Assembly: GCA_016713965.1 (NCBI GenBank)
Contig: JADJOC010000010.1
Location: forward strand, 186,001-250,000
Source: Chitinophagaceae bacterium
GTDB lineage: Bacteria; Bacteroidota; Bacteroidia; Chitinophagales; Chitinophagaceae
Direction: 5' to 3'
Length of the DNA stretch: 64,000 bases
The notes beneath the pieces are model-generated. The model worked only from the letters and a program-made list of their open reading frames with translations. It had not been told where the DNA came from and searched no databases. Positions 37,652 to 47,920 of this stretch are shown one piece after another. How positions within the stretch are numbered: the first letter of the stretch is position 1; each line of letters starts with the position of its first letter. The position numbers and the translations under genes are program-made.

Positions 37652-38862
37652 ATGATCACACTTCCGAACAACTGCCAATGCAGTGAACTAACCGTTTATC
37701 CAAAGAACTGGCAAAGCGGGGGCACAGCCTTATTAAAGATAAACTGGTATATCCAATATTATTTTCGGGACCCTTTGTTTAAAAAGCAATTCCCATATGG
37801 AAAACTGCAAATTATTAAGGGTATGAATAAGTATAAAACGCTCCCCGAAAGAAGGGCATATACTAAAGATGCGATGGAGCATGAATTGCGTTTACTAAAA
37901 GATAAAGCTTACAACCCTATTACCGGTATATCTACCGAGCCTATTGAAACAGACTGTGAAATTGATCCTAATACAAATTTCACTGATGCTTTGGATAAAG
38001 CCCTCCATAAAATTAAGGTTGAGAAAGATACCTTAGCTGATATAAAAAGTGTGCTTAAGTATTTTTGTCAATCAGTAAAATCATTACGATATGATATCAT
38101 CCCTATTTCCCAGGTAAAAAGAAAACATATAAGACATGCTTTGGATAATTGCGCCACAATCAAGAAAAAAAGTGGTCAGCAAATCAGTTCAACCACTATA
38201 GGAAATATTTGAGTATTTTATTTTCCCAATTGGTAGAATTAGAGGCAATTGATACCAACCCTGTACGAGATATTTCAAAAGAAAAAATAGTTACTAATTT
38301 AAGAACTCTTTTAACTACTGATCAAAGAAAAAAAATTGATGAGCACTTTGCAAAAATTGATCCTGGTTACCAAAGATTTTTACATATATTTTTTCATAGC
38401 GGCGCCAGGCCAAAAGAATTACTTTGCATTAAAAAGGAAGATGTAAACCTGGAAAATCAAACATATAAAATCACAGTTATAAAAGGTAAATATAAAAGGG
38501 AGGAATTGCGACCAATTAAAAATGTAGCCTTACCTTACTGGCAAGACATTGTTAATAAAGCTACAATAGGCCAATATTTATTTGGAAGAACATTGCAGCC
38601 AGGCGACAAGCCAACTACTCGTGATTATATTACTAAAAAGTGGCAGCGAGAAGTAAAAGATAAAAACAAATTAAACATACAGGCTGATTTATATAGTTTA
38701 AAGCATTCTAATTTAGATGAAACGGCTGCTGAGCTTTCGCTTAAAGAAGCAAGTATGATGGCTGGTCATACCTCAACAGTAATTACAATGAAACATTATG
38801 CGATAGGAGAGAAGGAAAGGCAAAATAACAGGTTAAAAGAAGTAAATAACAAATTTGCTTAA
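37652..38862 (+). CDS. int: Prophage tyrosine recombinase (integrase), one frameshift
   Basis: About 403 residues. The N-terminal part (37652-38165) is the arm-binding/SAM-like region. The frame then slips in a 7-base A-run (38165-38171), and reading with one more A gives KKKKWSANQFNHYRKYLSIL, the expected core-binding domain. Catalytic domain: box I SGARPKELLCI, beta-strand lysine KGKYKRE, box II LYSLKHSNLDETA with Tyr/Lys where most relatives have His/Arg, and the nucleophile in AGHTSTVITMKHYA. It sits next to tRNA-Val and points into the prophage. Confidence 0.85.
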
Positions 38863-39077
38863 GCTGTTTTTTCATAGGTATCCATATACTTTACTATTGC
38901 ACCCAAAGTGGCCGCATAGGCTTGGTTATTTTCGACTTTACCATCGATAACGATCCAGGTAACTTTTCTATACTTTAATCCTTTATTACGAAAAAGGCCG
39001 ATTACTTTCTACTATAATACTTTTCTTCTTTGAAAGGATTTTGTATCTATCTATACGCTTATTAATGTACAAGAGTG
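38859..39077 (-). pseudogene. Possible small phage gene, frame-broken
   Basis: On the - strand, RIDRYKILSKKKSIIVES in one frame joins VIGLFRNKGLKYRKVTWIV and IDGKVENNQAYAATLGAIVK in another, ending at TAA 38861-38859 and overlapping the integrase stop. The sequence reads like a natural protein, but no start codon is clear. Function unknown. Confidence 0.35.
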
Positions 39078-39094
39078 CGACGCTGAACTGGTAG
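39067..39094 (+). repeat. Partial family I repeat inside the prophage
   Basis: GTACAAGAGTGCGACGCTGA followed by ACTGGTAG matches the ACAAGAGTGCGAC part of copies D and E. Its presence here means the repeat also entered, or was carried by, the phage-side DNA. Confidence 0.45.
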
Positions 39095-39128
39095 ATTTTC
39101 CAGCCTATTTTTATGGATATTGGGAATG

Positions 39129-39329
39129 TCATTTAAAATTCAATCGCTTAATTTCTTTTAGCAACGATGGCAAATGCTTATCAGCTAAAGTAGCAGGGTA
39201 TCCCCGGCCGTCAGTATTACCATTTACTATATGGTTTAGATTTGACACACCCGCACGCTTACCAATGGCAGATATTTTTAAAACATCTTGTCGTTCAAGT
39301 AAATAATTTAACACATATTTTTTATCCAT
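39129..39329 (-). CDS. Small prophage protein, 66 residues
   Basis: Start MDKKYVLNYLLERQDVLKIS (an ATG five codons earlier is possible). KISAIGKRAGVSNLNHIVNG looks like a helix-turn-helix-like segment, so a small DNA-binding protein is possible but unproven. Overlaps the preceding gene by 8 bases. Confidence 0.55.
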   Translation of the reverse strand: MDKKYVLNYLLERQDVLKISAIGKRAGVSNLNHIVNGNTDGRGYPATLADKHLPSLLKEIKRLNFK

Positions 39330-39651
39330 TGTCAATATTTGCATCTTCCCAAATTAAATAAGCCTTAAACCAATGCCAAGCTTCTGTCATTATTTTTTCA
39401 GTTAAAATAGCAGCCTCTTTTTGCTCATCAAAATCAGTTGTAAAATAATGATGAAGGCGCAATTGCCAATGTTCTAAAATTTCATCTGAATTGGTAAATT
39501 TAAAATCTTTGGTATAAATCGCTTTTTTTGTGTGGATTTTTTCGCCACTAATAACTGCTTCTATTATACAAATAGGATCAAGTAGGTGAATTATCCACAG
39601 GCCTCCTGTTGAAGGTGCTTGTGGATTTTCCGCTAATAAAAATTTGTGCAT
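39322..39651 (-). CDS. Hypothetical prophage protein, 109 residues
   Basis: Not recognised. Soluble, rich in His/Trp, with STGGLWIIHLLDPICIIEAV and HWQLRLHHYFTTDFDEQKEA. The start codon overlaps the stop of the gene at 39651-40284 as TAATG, indicating translational coupling. Confidence 0.6.
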   Translation of the reverse strand: MHKFLLAENPQAPSTGGLWIIHLLDPICIIEAVISGEKIHTKKAIYTKDFKFTNSDEILEHWQLRLHHYFTTDFDEQKEAAILTEKIMTEAWHWFKAYLIWEDANIDNG

Positions 39652-40284
39652 TATTTTAGGTTTAAAAATTCATGATATTTTTCTTCACTTTCAAATTCCC
39701 ATCCTGTGTAATATTCAGTCATATTGTAAGATTTTCCATAAGAAGAAAACCAGCCGAATTTACCATCCATTTCCTTATTTAATTCAAAATAATATCTTGG
39801 TAAACAATCAGATTTTATTCTTGTGAATTTTTTCGCATTATCATTTAAAAATGACTGTTTTTTTGCTTCCAGTTCTTTTTTTCAATTCAGCTTCCGTTCT
39901 TTTTGCTTCAATACTTATTTGATATTTTCCTAAATAAGTATTGAAATTAGTAGCTAAATCGCATATTTCCTTTGCATTTAAAAAATATGTTTTTTTCATA
40001 CCGCCGCCGTATGCCTTTGGCAGTTTACCAGCGTGATGCCATTCCATATTTGGCACGGCGTAATTTATAATCGCTTTTACAAGATCTAATTCCAAACCAG
40101 TTGCTTTCTTAAATAGTTGTGTTGCTGCGCCTTCTGTTAATTTACCCTCGTCAAATTTAGCGTCTTCGTGTCTTCGTGATGCGAATTTTTCACCATCAAG
40201 CCCGCCCCCTATTGCGTAATTATCTTCGTTGAATTGAATTGAGCAATATTTTTTTGCAATTTTTTCTAATTTTAAATTTGTCAT
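39651..40284 (-). CDS. Hypothetical prophage protein with WHHAGKLPK motif (one frameshift)
   Basis: About 210 residues. The first frame holds ITYAVP-like NYAVPNMEWHHAGKLPKAYG and GGGMKKTYFLNAKEICDLA. After a frameshift in the A/T-run near 39878 (RTEAELKK), the other frame gives ELEAKKQSFLNDNAKKFTRI and YYTGWEFESEEKYHEFLNLK to TAA at 39653-39651. The WHHAG segment resembles the His cluster of HNH/polymorphic-toxin-like folds, but no function can be claimed. It has its own promoter. Confidence 0.6.
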
Positions 40285-40337
40285 TTTATTTTTCCACTTT
40301 TTATAGACTTTGGTATGTCTTTTTGTTATTGATAAAT

Positions 40338-40368
40338 CAAAGATACTAATTTTTTCATTCCGCCAAAA
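40338..40368 (-). promoter_or_regulatory. Promoter for the accessory prophage genes 40284-39129
   Basis: - strand -33 TTTTGG (40368-40363), about 18 bp spacer, -7 TATCTTTG (40345-40338). Confidence 0.6.
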
Positions 40369-40412
40369 TATTGTAGGAATATTTTTAAAATAAAGTAAAA
40401 GTACTTGAAATT

Positions 40413-40440
40413 AAAAGGCCCCTGTAGAAACAAGGGCTGT
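40413..40440 (-). terminator. Probable terminator after the endolysin gene
   Basis: GCCCTTGT / ACAGGGGC stem (8 bp, one mismatch) followed on the - strand by CTTTTAATTT. It separates the late operon from the accessory genes. Confidence 0.5.
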
Positions 40441-40539
40441 TGCACATGAAAGCATTTTGCCGGTTCCTGATCCATTATTTTAAACTAAATCCAATTTGAT
40501 TTAATTGTTTATAATAGCTGGCAAAACTAGTTTAATTAT

Positions 40540-41052
40540 TTATCCATTAAAAAGGGCGAAATGCATTCCGTCTTTTCTTTTCCAAAAAGCACCGCAATAA
40601 AGGCCACAATCTTTCATGGTCTGTAAAAATGCATCACTAAATTTAACTGGGCCACCCAAAGGATTAGTAGCTGCGTTTAAATCCATGGCCATTGCCCAGC
40701 TATGTAGCGATGTTACTTTTAATCCCCGGCTTAGCCTGTCGACATAACACCCATCGAAGGTTTTTATTTCTTTATGTAAGCCTTTTTCCTCTAATGCTTT
40801 AAAAGCAATGGTAATTTTTTTACGAAAATCTTTATTGATAAATACTTTATCCTTTGGAAACCAAGGAAATTCCTTTTTAATTTCCCAAATTTCACAAAAC
40901 TTTTGCTGGTATGCCAATCCAGGTTGGCCATATTCCTGTATTATAGTTTCACGTACTGATAAATGTTTAACTATTTCAGCAAAAGATATATTAGTACCGA
41001 CTTCTACATATTCAGCAAATAGTTGAAAAGCACTCAAATTTTTCCAGCTCAT
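40540..41052 (-). CDS. M15-family peptidase, prophage endolysin
   Basis: 170 residues. SLHSWAMAMDLN (zinc His and Asp) and DGMHFAL (third ligand) are the M15 VanY/D-Ala-D-Ala carboxypeptidase-like motifs. It would cleave peptidoglycan crosslinks at lysis. No signal peptide, so it needs a holin or another export route; adjacent membrane proteins may help. Overlaps the next upstream gene by 4 bases. Confidence 0.85.
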   Translation of the reverse strand: MSWKNLSAFQLFAEYVEVGTNISFAEIVKHLSVRETIIQEYGQPGLAYQQKFCEIWEIKKEFPWFPKDKVFINKDFRKKITIAFKALEEKGLHKEIKTFDGCYVDRLSRGLKVTSLHSWAMAMDLNAATNPLGGPVKFSDAFLQTMKDCGLYCGAFWKRKDGMHFALFNG

Positions 41053-41672
41053 TTTTTCTTATTTAATTTTTCTTCTTCCTCTTCATAGCGAGATGCCAAT
41101 ATTTCAATTAACAAATCCTGTAGAAATAGAATTAATTTTTTTACCCACCATTTTTTCCAAAAAGGCGCTTTTTCTTTTTCAGCCTGTAATTGCAGGATTT
41201 TACTTTCAATTATTTTTCCATCATCTTTATTTTTAGGTTTAAAGATTGATTTGAATTTCTGCCAAAGGTTTTTCTTCTTTACTACAGGAATGATTAAAAT
41301 TGAATTAACAGTATCCTGGCTTATACTGATATAGTCTTCTGCTGTATTGAAATAGTCATTTTTTGTATAAGCAGTATCTTGATCAACAATTTCTTTTTTT
41401 GGCTTTTTAGCAGGTGATTGTGATTTTTTATCAGTTTGTTTTATTGTAGTAATAATTTCTATCATTTTTTTGTTACTAGTAATAACCTTATTCAATTCCT
41501 CAGTATATACACTGTCTAAAATCGCAATAGAATCTACCACATTTGGATTTGGGATTGTATCATTTTTAATAGCCTTATAAATAGGTTTTTGGCTTTCGGA
41601 TTTTCCTGATGTTAATGCTAAAACCACCACCAATACGGCCTCAAAGATTGTTGTATAAAGGAATGCTTTCAT
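41049..41672 (-). CDS. Prophage membrane protein, possible lysis accessory
   Basis: 207 residues. N-terminal hydrophobic segment (YTTIFEAVLVVVLALTSG), a long polar middle and lysine-rich amphipathic stretches (FWKKWWVKKLILFLQDLLIEIL) with an acidic/basic tail. Not recognised. Its position between the endolysin and a spanin-like gene suggests a lysis role (inference). Confidence 0.55.
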   Translation of the reverse strand: MKAFLYTTIFEAVLVVVLALTSGKSESQKPIYKAIKNDTIPNPNVVDSIAILDSVYTEELNKVITSNKKMIEIITTIKQTDKKSQSPAKKPKKEIVDQDTAYTKNDYFNTAEDYISISQDTVNSILIIPVVKKKNLWQKFKSIFKPKNKDDGKIIESKILQLQAEKEKAPFWKKWWVKKLILFLQDLLIEILASRYEEEEEKLNKKK

Positions 41673-41687
41673 AATTTTTATCGTTTA

Positions 41688-42074
41688 TTATTTTTTATGC
41701 GTTTTATATACCTGCTGCATATCTTTTAAAGCAATTTTATTAACCCTATTAACAGCCTTCAGTTCATCTATTTTTTCCTGCATGAATTTTTCGACTTTAT
41801 TGTTTAGCTTAACTTCATTTGCAACCTTTTCCTCACCATGTTTTCTTTCCATTTCTGTTTTTTCTTTTTCGCAGGCAATATTTTTATTTTGCAAATCAAT
41901 TTTATCATTCTGTAGACCGGCATTTTCTTTGCGCAGCGAAAGGAAAATGAAAAATAAATAAACTAAAGCCCCAGATAATGCACCTACTGCCATCACCAAA
42001 AGCATAACAGTACGTTCGCCTTTTTCCAGGCTTTTTATCCATTTATATTTTTCGGGTACTTTTGATGATGGCAT
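41688..42074 (-). CDS. Spanin-like membrane protein with coiled coil
   Basis: 128 residues. One membrane helix (VMLLVMAVGALSGALVYLFFIFL, seen as two parts), then a long charged coiled coil (LQNDKIDLQNKNIACEKEK ... ). The topology matches i-spanins (Rz) that bridge the envelope at lysis; no sequence match is claimed. Confidence 0.55.
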   Translation of the reverse strand: MPSSKVPEKYKWIKSLEKGERTVMLLVMAVGALSGALVYLFFIFLSLRKENAGLQNDKIDLQNKNIACEKEKTEMERKHGEEKVANEVKLNNKVEKFMQEKIDELKAVNRVNKIALKDMQQVYKTHKK

Positions 42075-42117
42075 TAGTTTATTTATAAAGTGTTTTTATT
42101 TTTTCAGTTATTGTATG

Positions 42118-42474
42118 GATTCCCAATGCGTGGGCGTCCATGGCAATAATGTTAAGCCACTTGGATAATACCAAAGGTTATCATTCTTCAGCATGGCCTT
42201 TTTGCTCATAACCTATTTGACCATTCTCCACTACATGCGTTCTTACTAATTGGTTAAACGCCGGCAAAGAATCTGCGACAGCAATAAATGTTGTAGGCTT
42301 TCCGGATTTTAAATTTTTTATCGACACCCCACGCTGAGTATATTTTTCTAACTCAACTGAAGCATACGTTCCAGGTATGTAAAATCCTTTGGCCCCTTTT
42401 TGAATATCAACTTTTTGAGCATTAATTATGCTAATTGAAAGGACTGTAATGATTACTAATAATAACTTTTTCAT
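42118..42474 (-). CDS. Exported prophage protein (one frameshift)
   Basis: About 118 residues. Signal peptide MKKLLLVIITVLSISIINAQ. The mature part contains QKGAKGFYIPGTYASVELEK. The frame breaks at an A/G-run near 42198 after GYEQK. The other frame continues as AMLKNDNLWYYPSGLTLLPW and TPTHWESIQ to TAA at 42120-42118, explaining what otherwise looks like an empty gap. Function unknown. Confidence 0.6.
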
Positions 42475-42504
42475 TGCTTTATTTTTGTTTTTTGTTGTGA
42501 ATAA

Positions 42505-43450
42505 TTAAGGTGCACTGGTTGTTTGCACCCAGGTAACTCCGGTACCGGTGAGGTCTAAATATTTATACCTGGTAGTACCGCCATCATTATATTGAATGAT
42601 AAATTTATTTGCTTTATAATATAAATTAAACTCAGTTCCATTTGCTGGAGCTGATGGTGTGGCAGCTGTTTTGTATTTAACAAATGAGCCTACATTTAAA
42701 AAGCCTGATATATCCTGATCGCCATTAACTGTTACCTCTGCGCCAGACACCGGCGTTTGTGTGTTAAGACACACCGCCCCCGCTTGCGTTACCCAAACTT
42801 GCGGTGTTGTACTGCCGAATGTCCCCGCCCGCATTCCTACTCCTTTTTGAAAATATAACTCGCCTTGGTCTGTATCTGTCCCCCCCAAACTCCCGCAACA
42901 TCCCATAAGGTGTAGTAGCATCAAAGTTGTCACCGAACGCTATAACTGAACCTGCACCAGTACCATACAATTGCAAACCAAAGTCTGCTGTGCCTGAACC
43001 CCTTCTTAAATACCGTGTACTTCCACCTATTGTCCACCCGGCAGTGTTATTTGTTTCGAATATAAAATCAGTCGCATCGTTGGTACCAATTGTTACCGGA
43101 CCGACATCGCCCGCTTTGGTTAATTTGGCATCAATTTGTGTTTGTATAGCAGCAGTTACTCCAGAAAGCCGCCCAGCCTCTGTAGCGGTAACAGAAGATG
43201 GCGACATAAAGCCCGACCCATCTGAAACCATTAATCTGCTTGCCGTTACAGCAGCTAGTTTATTTACTGCAATTGCTGCGCCTGATGCTATAGAAGAATT
43301 ATCAATATTGGTAATAGTATTGTCGCCTGCATCAATTGATTTATTGATAAGTGTTTGAACTTCATCGCTATAAACCGGAGCAGATGTCCTTAGCTGTGCA
43401 TCAGCCGAAAAACAGCTGATGATCGATAATAGAAATAATAATTTTTTCAT
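42505..43450 (-). CDS. Tail-fibre-like protein with signal peptide (one frameshift)
   Basis: About 314 residues. Signal peptide ending CFSADAQ, then repetitive Ala/Thr/Ser-rich sequence (NTITNIDNSSIASGAAIAV, GRLSGVTAAIQTQIDAKL) as in phage tail fibres, and a C-terminal part ending TGTGVTWVQTTSAP. The frame slips in a run of seven G near 42887: FGG joins TDTDQGELYFQKGVG. The signal peptide is unexpected for a virion protein. Confidence 0.65.
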
Positions 43451-43462
43451 TGCTTAATAATT

Positions 43463-45498
43463 TTAATTGCCTGGAAAATATTTTACTATAAGAATTTTTT
43501 GAACAATATCGTTATCACTTGTAGCCTCTCCCGTTGCTTTTAAAATAATAGCATTTGCCATAGTTTCAGAAGCGGTTGCAAAATTTGCATAGTCAGAAAA
43601 CAATGCCGTATTGTTAATTTGATGAAAAGTTATTTTTTGTGTGGTGGCACTGGTGCGAATAATCTTACCGTTATTTCCATTGTCCCATCATTCTGAGGTT
43701 GCGCTCCACTAGCGTAAAAATTATTTGCACCGTAATAAAGTTTCACCTGTTTATTGTTCGCGTTGGCAGCGAATGATAAGGTCATAGTAAATTCAGCATA
43801 ATCACCATTATTGGCAAGCTTGCCAGCCGGGATGGAATATGTCATTAGGTCATCTTCGCCAGTCCCAATATTACCTACATCAGTTGTATTGGTATTTATA
43901 TTTGCAGCCTTTTTATCTACATATACTTTTGGAGTTAAACTTAAATTGGTTAGGGTTGAGCTGTAATCTGATACATATTGCAGCCCGGTGGGCACAGCCC
44001 GGGTATCACTAAATTGCGCAATTGTGGGGGTGAAAAATAAACCAACCCCTCCATCAATAGGGTCGAAAGCATCCATTTCTGCACCGCTGGGATTAACAAA
44101 CATCCTGTTGGTTTTGCCACCTGCATAATGTACTTGCATCATCGTCTCTCCATCTTCCTGGGACTGCCTTAATACTGTGCTGTCATATCCGGTACCTTTC
44201 GCTATAATAACATTATTACCTTCGATGTCCATCACAAAACGGCTAGTACCAAATTCTGTCGTATCTCTGATATCAAAATTATGCCCAGTTGTATTTATAA
44301 TAGTAGGTTTAGTAAGGTATCCGCCTAGCTCGATATTGTTTGCATTTTTTTGATAAGCCATTGGAAGCTGTTACTAGTCCAACAATATCGTTTTGGGATT
44401 TTAAAACTAAAGCATTATCACTAGCTCTTCGCATTACCACACTATCAGTAGCTAAATTAGAAGATATCATTTTTTCAATTATAATAAACTTATTAGGTGC
44501 ACCACTAATTCCTGGATCTAATATAATACCATTATTTGAAGCAATTCCTAATTCGGGAAGTGATGTTATATTATTTTCACCTGGTCCTAATGGCGCTGAT
44601 CCACCTAATTCTATTTCTCCAAAATCATCTAATCCGATTATAAATTTAGGCTTCCCTAAAGGATTTGAGAATCTTGCAATTTGCAAATTATTTCGGCCAA
44701 CAGTTAAGTCTTCATCATCGGTGGTGCCTATAAAATTGACATCGGGATCTGTTCCTGTATTACCATTTATATTCCATGCATTTACTCCTGTGATAGAGGA
44801 TTTATTTATATAAGTTACTTTTTTTAGTGCTGACATTATAAGAAATTATACTATCATTATTGGGAGTTAAAGAAGCGGTAATTGATCAAAATAATATTCA
44901 CCTCAACAGGATTTAAATACAAATCAAGTCCTAAACGATATGTAGCTGTATCTGATGCATCTTCTCCACTCATAAAAAACTGATGCCCTTGATTGCCATC
45001 ATCAAAATCAGGCCACATTGTATACCATGCCCTACTATCATAATCATTAGCATAAGTTCCAAAATAAAAAGCTCTTGCACTATCAATAGAAAATGTATAC
45101 CCTTTTGAATTAATCAAATTATCTTGTGTAAGAATGCTACCATTAGGCGCAAGTAATGTGCCTTGCCAGGTAGGCACAGCAGCACCATTACCTAATGGAT
45201 TCCATTCATACCCATTATTACCATAGAAAATACCATTGTGATAAGCGATAGAACCACTATCCTTATTAGCCATCTTTATAAGGCCGGTACCAGTAGGTAC
45301 AATAAGAGATCCACGGAATTTTCCATTTTTCCAATCAAAGCCGTAAGCATTTACAGTTTGACGTAGTTTTGTACTATCATAAAATTGCGCATGTGCACAC
45401 AAAGAAGATAAAAGGAAGCCAACTATTGTGATGAGTGGAAGATATTTATTCTTCAAACTCAATCTCTGCGCTGGCCCCTTTTGAAGGGCTTTTTTCAT
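43463..45498 (-). CDS. Large tail-fibre-like protein, split by four frame breaks
   Basis: About 675 residues if all pieces belong together. From 45498 a signal-peptide-like start (LLSSLCAHAQ) leads to ...LDLYLNPVEVNIIL. A break near 44872 leads to ASLTPNNDSIISYNVSTKK, and one in an A-run near 44826 into VTYINKSSITGVN. Another near 44345 (NGLSK to NANNIELGGYLTK) and one near 43662 reach RTSATTQKITFHQINNTALF and a TAA at 43465-43463. The joins are coherent, but two separate genes (break near 44850) cannot be excluded. Confidence 0.55.
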
Positions 45499-45548
45499 AA
45501 TTCAAATTTACATTTTGTTTGCTAAAGTTTTTAGTTTTATCAAAAATA

Positions 45549-46954
45549 CTATATTCTTCGTCCGAAAATCACTCCAATATTTTTTACAATATTTTCGGCA
45601 CCACCAGCTTTACCTGTTTTCTTTTCATTAGGAATTCCGTTTGTACCATAAATACTATACCCCAGATTACCACCTGTGCTATGACTAATTGCAGCATAAG
45701 GAACTCCATTATTATCCGGGCTTCCAAACATAAAATGATCATGCTCCATTATCTGGGCATCTTGAAAACCACCAGGATAATCATAAACTCTTCCGACATC
45801 GTCTCCATATGTATTAAAATTCTTCAATCCTTTCTCACTTAAATTTTGAGTATTCGGCATCCGGAATTTTTTAAATGTGCTATGCTTAACAAATAAACCT
45901 TCTTTTCCAACCGGATGTACATATCCTGGATTAATTACATCATCGTCAATTATTACATGAGTATTCGGTAGAACTTCATCTAACCACCACCATGGGCGGC
46001 CATACTGTCCCCATCTCTTAAAGCCCCATCTTCTAACAAAATGCCTGGCATATCCTTATATCCAACCGTAACTTTTTCCCCCACATGAACACCTTTATAA
46101 TCAGTGATAATTTCCCAATAATCATCATCAAATTTTCTCATTAAAAAATGTTCCCCTTTACTTACCCAAAACTCAGCGAATAAAATACTTGACGTCATGA
46201 AACCATTAAATCTTATTCGATCTGTTCCTGGTAATAATAATTTGACCTGAACCGCTGTACCACCACAACTATTATCAAAATAAAAACCATCATCAACATT
46301 CAAAGATGCCAATGTAGCTAAAGTAATCACTTGAGTCGCTGCATCACCAAGGCAACGGATCCTTTTATTTTTATCTGCTGCTATTAAAGTTTTTGTTGAT
46401 TCAGTAACTGTTAAGGTGCCAGTATACAAACCTCCTGCTGATGAAGATCCATTACCAACTGCATATTTTATTGTTAAGCAAAACACTTCACCATCTGAGA
46501 AGTTTATCGGTACAGTTATATCACCATCTACAATATTAAAAACATATTCTATATCAGGACGTAAAAACCTGAACCCTTCTTTAAAAGCATTTTCTACATT
46601 TTTGCCCTTTAAATATGGGTCATTTAAAATTGTTAATTCATCATTTATAGTAACGCCATCAGGTAAATTACCAATTTCATAAAATCTGATCTCATACTGA
46701 TACTCACTTGTTTTTCCATTTACAAATGCAGTACCCTGGAACGCACCTAAAGAAACATTATCAGGTGACTCATAAAAATTTATATAATAATCATCCGGAT
46801 CCAAACCGGGAATTACAAAATTATAATTTGCAACAGGTGTATCAATCCAAGATTCCCATACTATTGAGTTAGGTGCTGATACTTTTGCTGCTGTCACATG
46901 TAGGAAATCAGTAAAATTTACTGTACCTAATATTATTTGAATATTTACTGGCAT
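45549..46954 (-). CDS. Phage tail protein with collar-like C-terminus (one frameshift)
   Basis: About 467 residues. The first frame ends ...EDGALRDGDSMAAHGGG; with one more G near 46006 it reads DGGQYGRPWWWLDEVLPNTH, then HPVGKEGLFVKHSTFKKFRM and the final domain PNTQNLSEKGLKNFN to GGFQDAQIMEHDHFMFG and NIGVIFGRRI. The His-rich QDxxxxxHxH pattern and terminal (K)NIGVIF-type strand resemble phage tail-collar/receptor-binding domains. No signal peptide, unlike the two fibre-like genes downstream. Confidence 0.7.
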
Positions 46955-46963
46955 AATTATTTC

Positions 46964-47920
46964 TTATTCTACGGTTATAATTGGAACTGTATCATTACTA
47001 TTTTGAGTGCCTACATCACCAAACACTTTCTTATCAACCATAATAGCATACATTAATTTTTTATTTGGATCAGATATAACTTTAAATACACTGCTATTTC
47101 TATTTATACCTTCCTCAACCATGAGCTTTACCCCACGTTTTGGATATTTGTCAACTTCTATAAATTCAAACTTGCCACCATCAGCTATACCAAAAAATTT
47201 ATTATCGATCATTACATTGTCACAGCTCCATATACGGTTGAGTAAATCAATAATATCATCTGGTAAACCAAACTGATCACCAAAGTGTACAGGGAATTGC
47301 CTGAAAGTGCGACTGCTTAATATTGCCGGGTTATATCGCTGATCCCGATATTGCTCATCTTTTCTACCTGGTTCTAAAAATCCAAAATTGCCATGTACTC
47401 TAAATTGGAACTGTATTCCGGTTTCAAATATTACATCCTCATGATAGCGGCTATTCGTATACTCAAGGCACAAACTATTTTTAATAGGAGTACTACTTAT
47501 ATACTGCCAATCACTTAGTAAAATTTTTTGAGTAGGCCCTGGATTGCCTGCTTCTATTTTTAATCTGTAACAACCCGACGGAACAGCTTCACCAAGATTC
47601 ATTGAAACTTCGAAAGAAAAAGTATTCGGGAAAAACTTATTGGGTAGCCCGATAAGTGCAGGTAAAGTTTTAATAGCAATACCATTTTTATCCAGTAACT
47701 TAACAATGATAGGGTTGAATGTACTTTCAAATTGAAGATTAATAATATCAGTTGTTTGCCAGATCTGAACATAATCTTCCCGTTGCTGCCAAAAATAAAG
47801 GCGTTCCCTAAACTTCCACTCATCGAAATGTTTAGTAAAATATTTAGGTAAATTCTCCTGGCTCACATCAAAAAATTTGATGGGATTAATAAACGGTATA
47901 TATAAAAAATTATCAGCCAT
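46964..47920 (-). CDS. Phage distal tail/baseplate-like protein
   Basis: 318 residues, intact. Not assignable to a named family by eye. Aromatic-rich, beta-type sequence with FREPLYFWQQREDY-like FRERLYFWQQREDYVQIWQ and a middle with FRVHGNFGFLEPGRKDEQYR. Overlaps the upstream 717-residue tail gene by 8 bases and lies between it and the receptor-binding candidate, so a tail-tip component is likely. Confidence 0.6.
   Translation of the reverse strand: MADNFLYIPFINPIKFFDVSQENLPKYFTKHFDEWKFRERLYFWQQREDYVQIWQTTDIINLQFESTFNPIIVKLLDKNGIAIKTLPALIGLPNKFFPNTFSFEVSMNLGEAVPSGCYRLKIEAGNPGPTQKILLSDWQYISSTPIKNSLCLEYTNSRYHEDVIFETGIQFQFRVHGNFGFLEPGRKDEQYRDQRYNPAILSSRTFRQFPVHFGDQFGLPDDIIDLLNRIWSCDNVMIDNKFFGIADGGKFEFIEVDKYPKRGVKLMVEEGINRNSSVFKVISDPNKKLMYAIMVDKKVFGDVGTQNSNDTVPIITVE

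Noticed and set aside
38149..38212. Programmed -1 frameshift in the integrase
   Set aside because: The A7 run is not a canonical X XXY YYZ site in the zero frame, and similar homopolymer breaks occur in unrelated genes across the window, so a sequence error is simpler.
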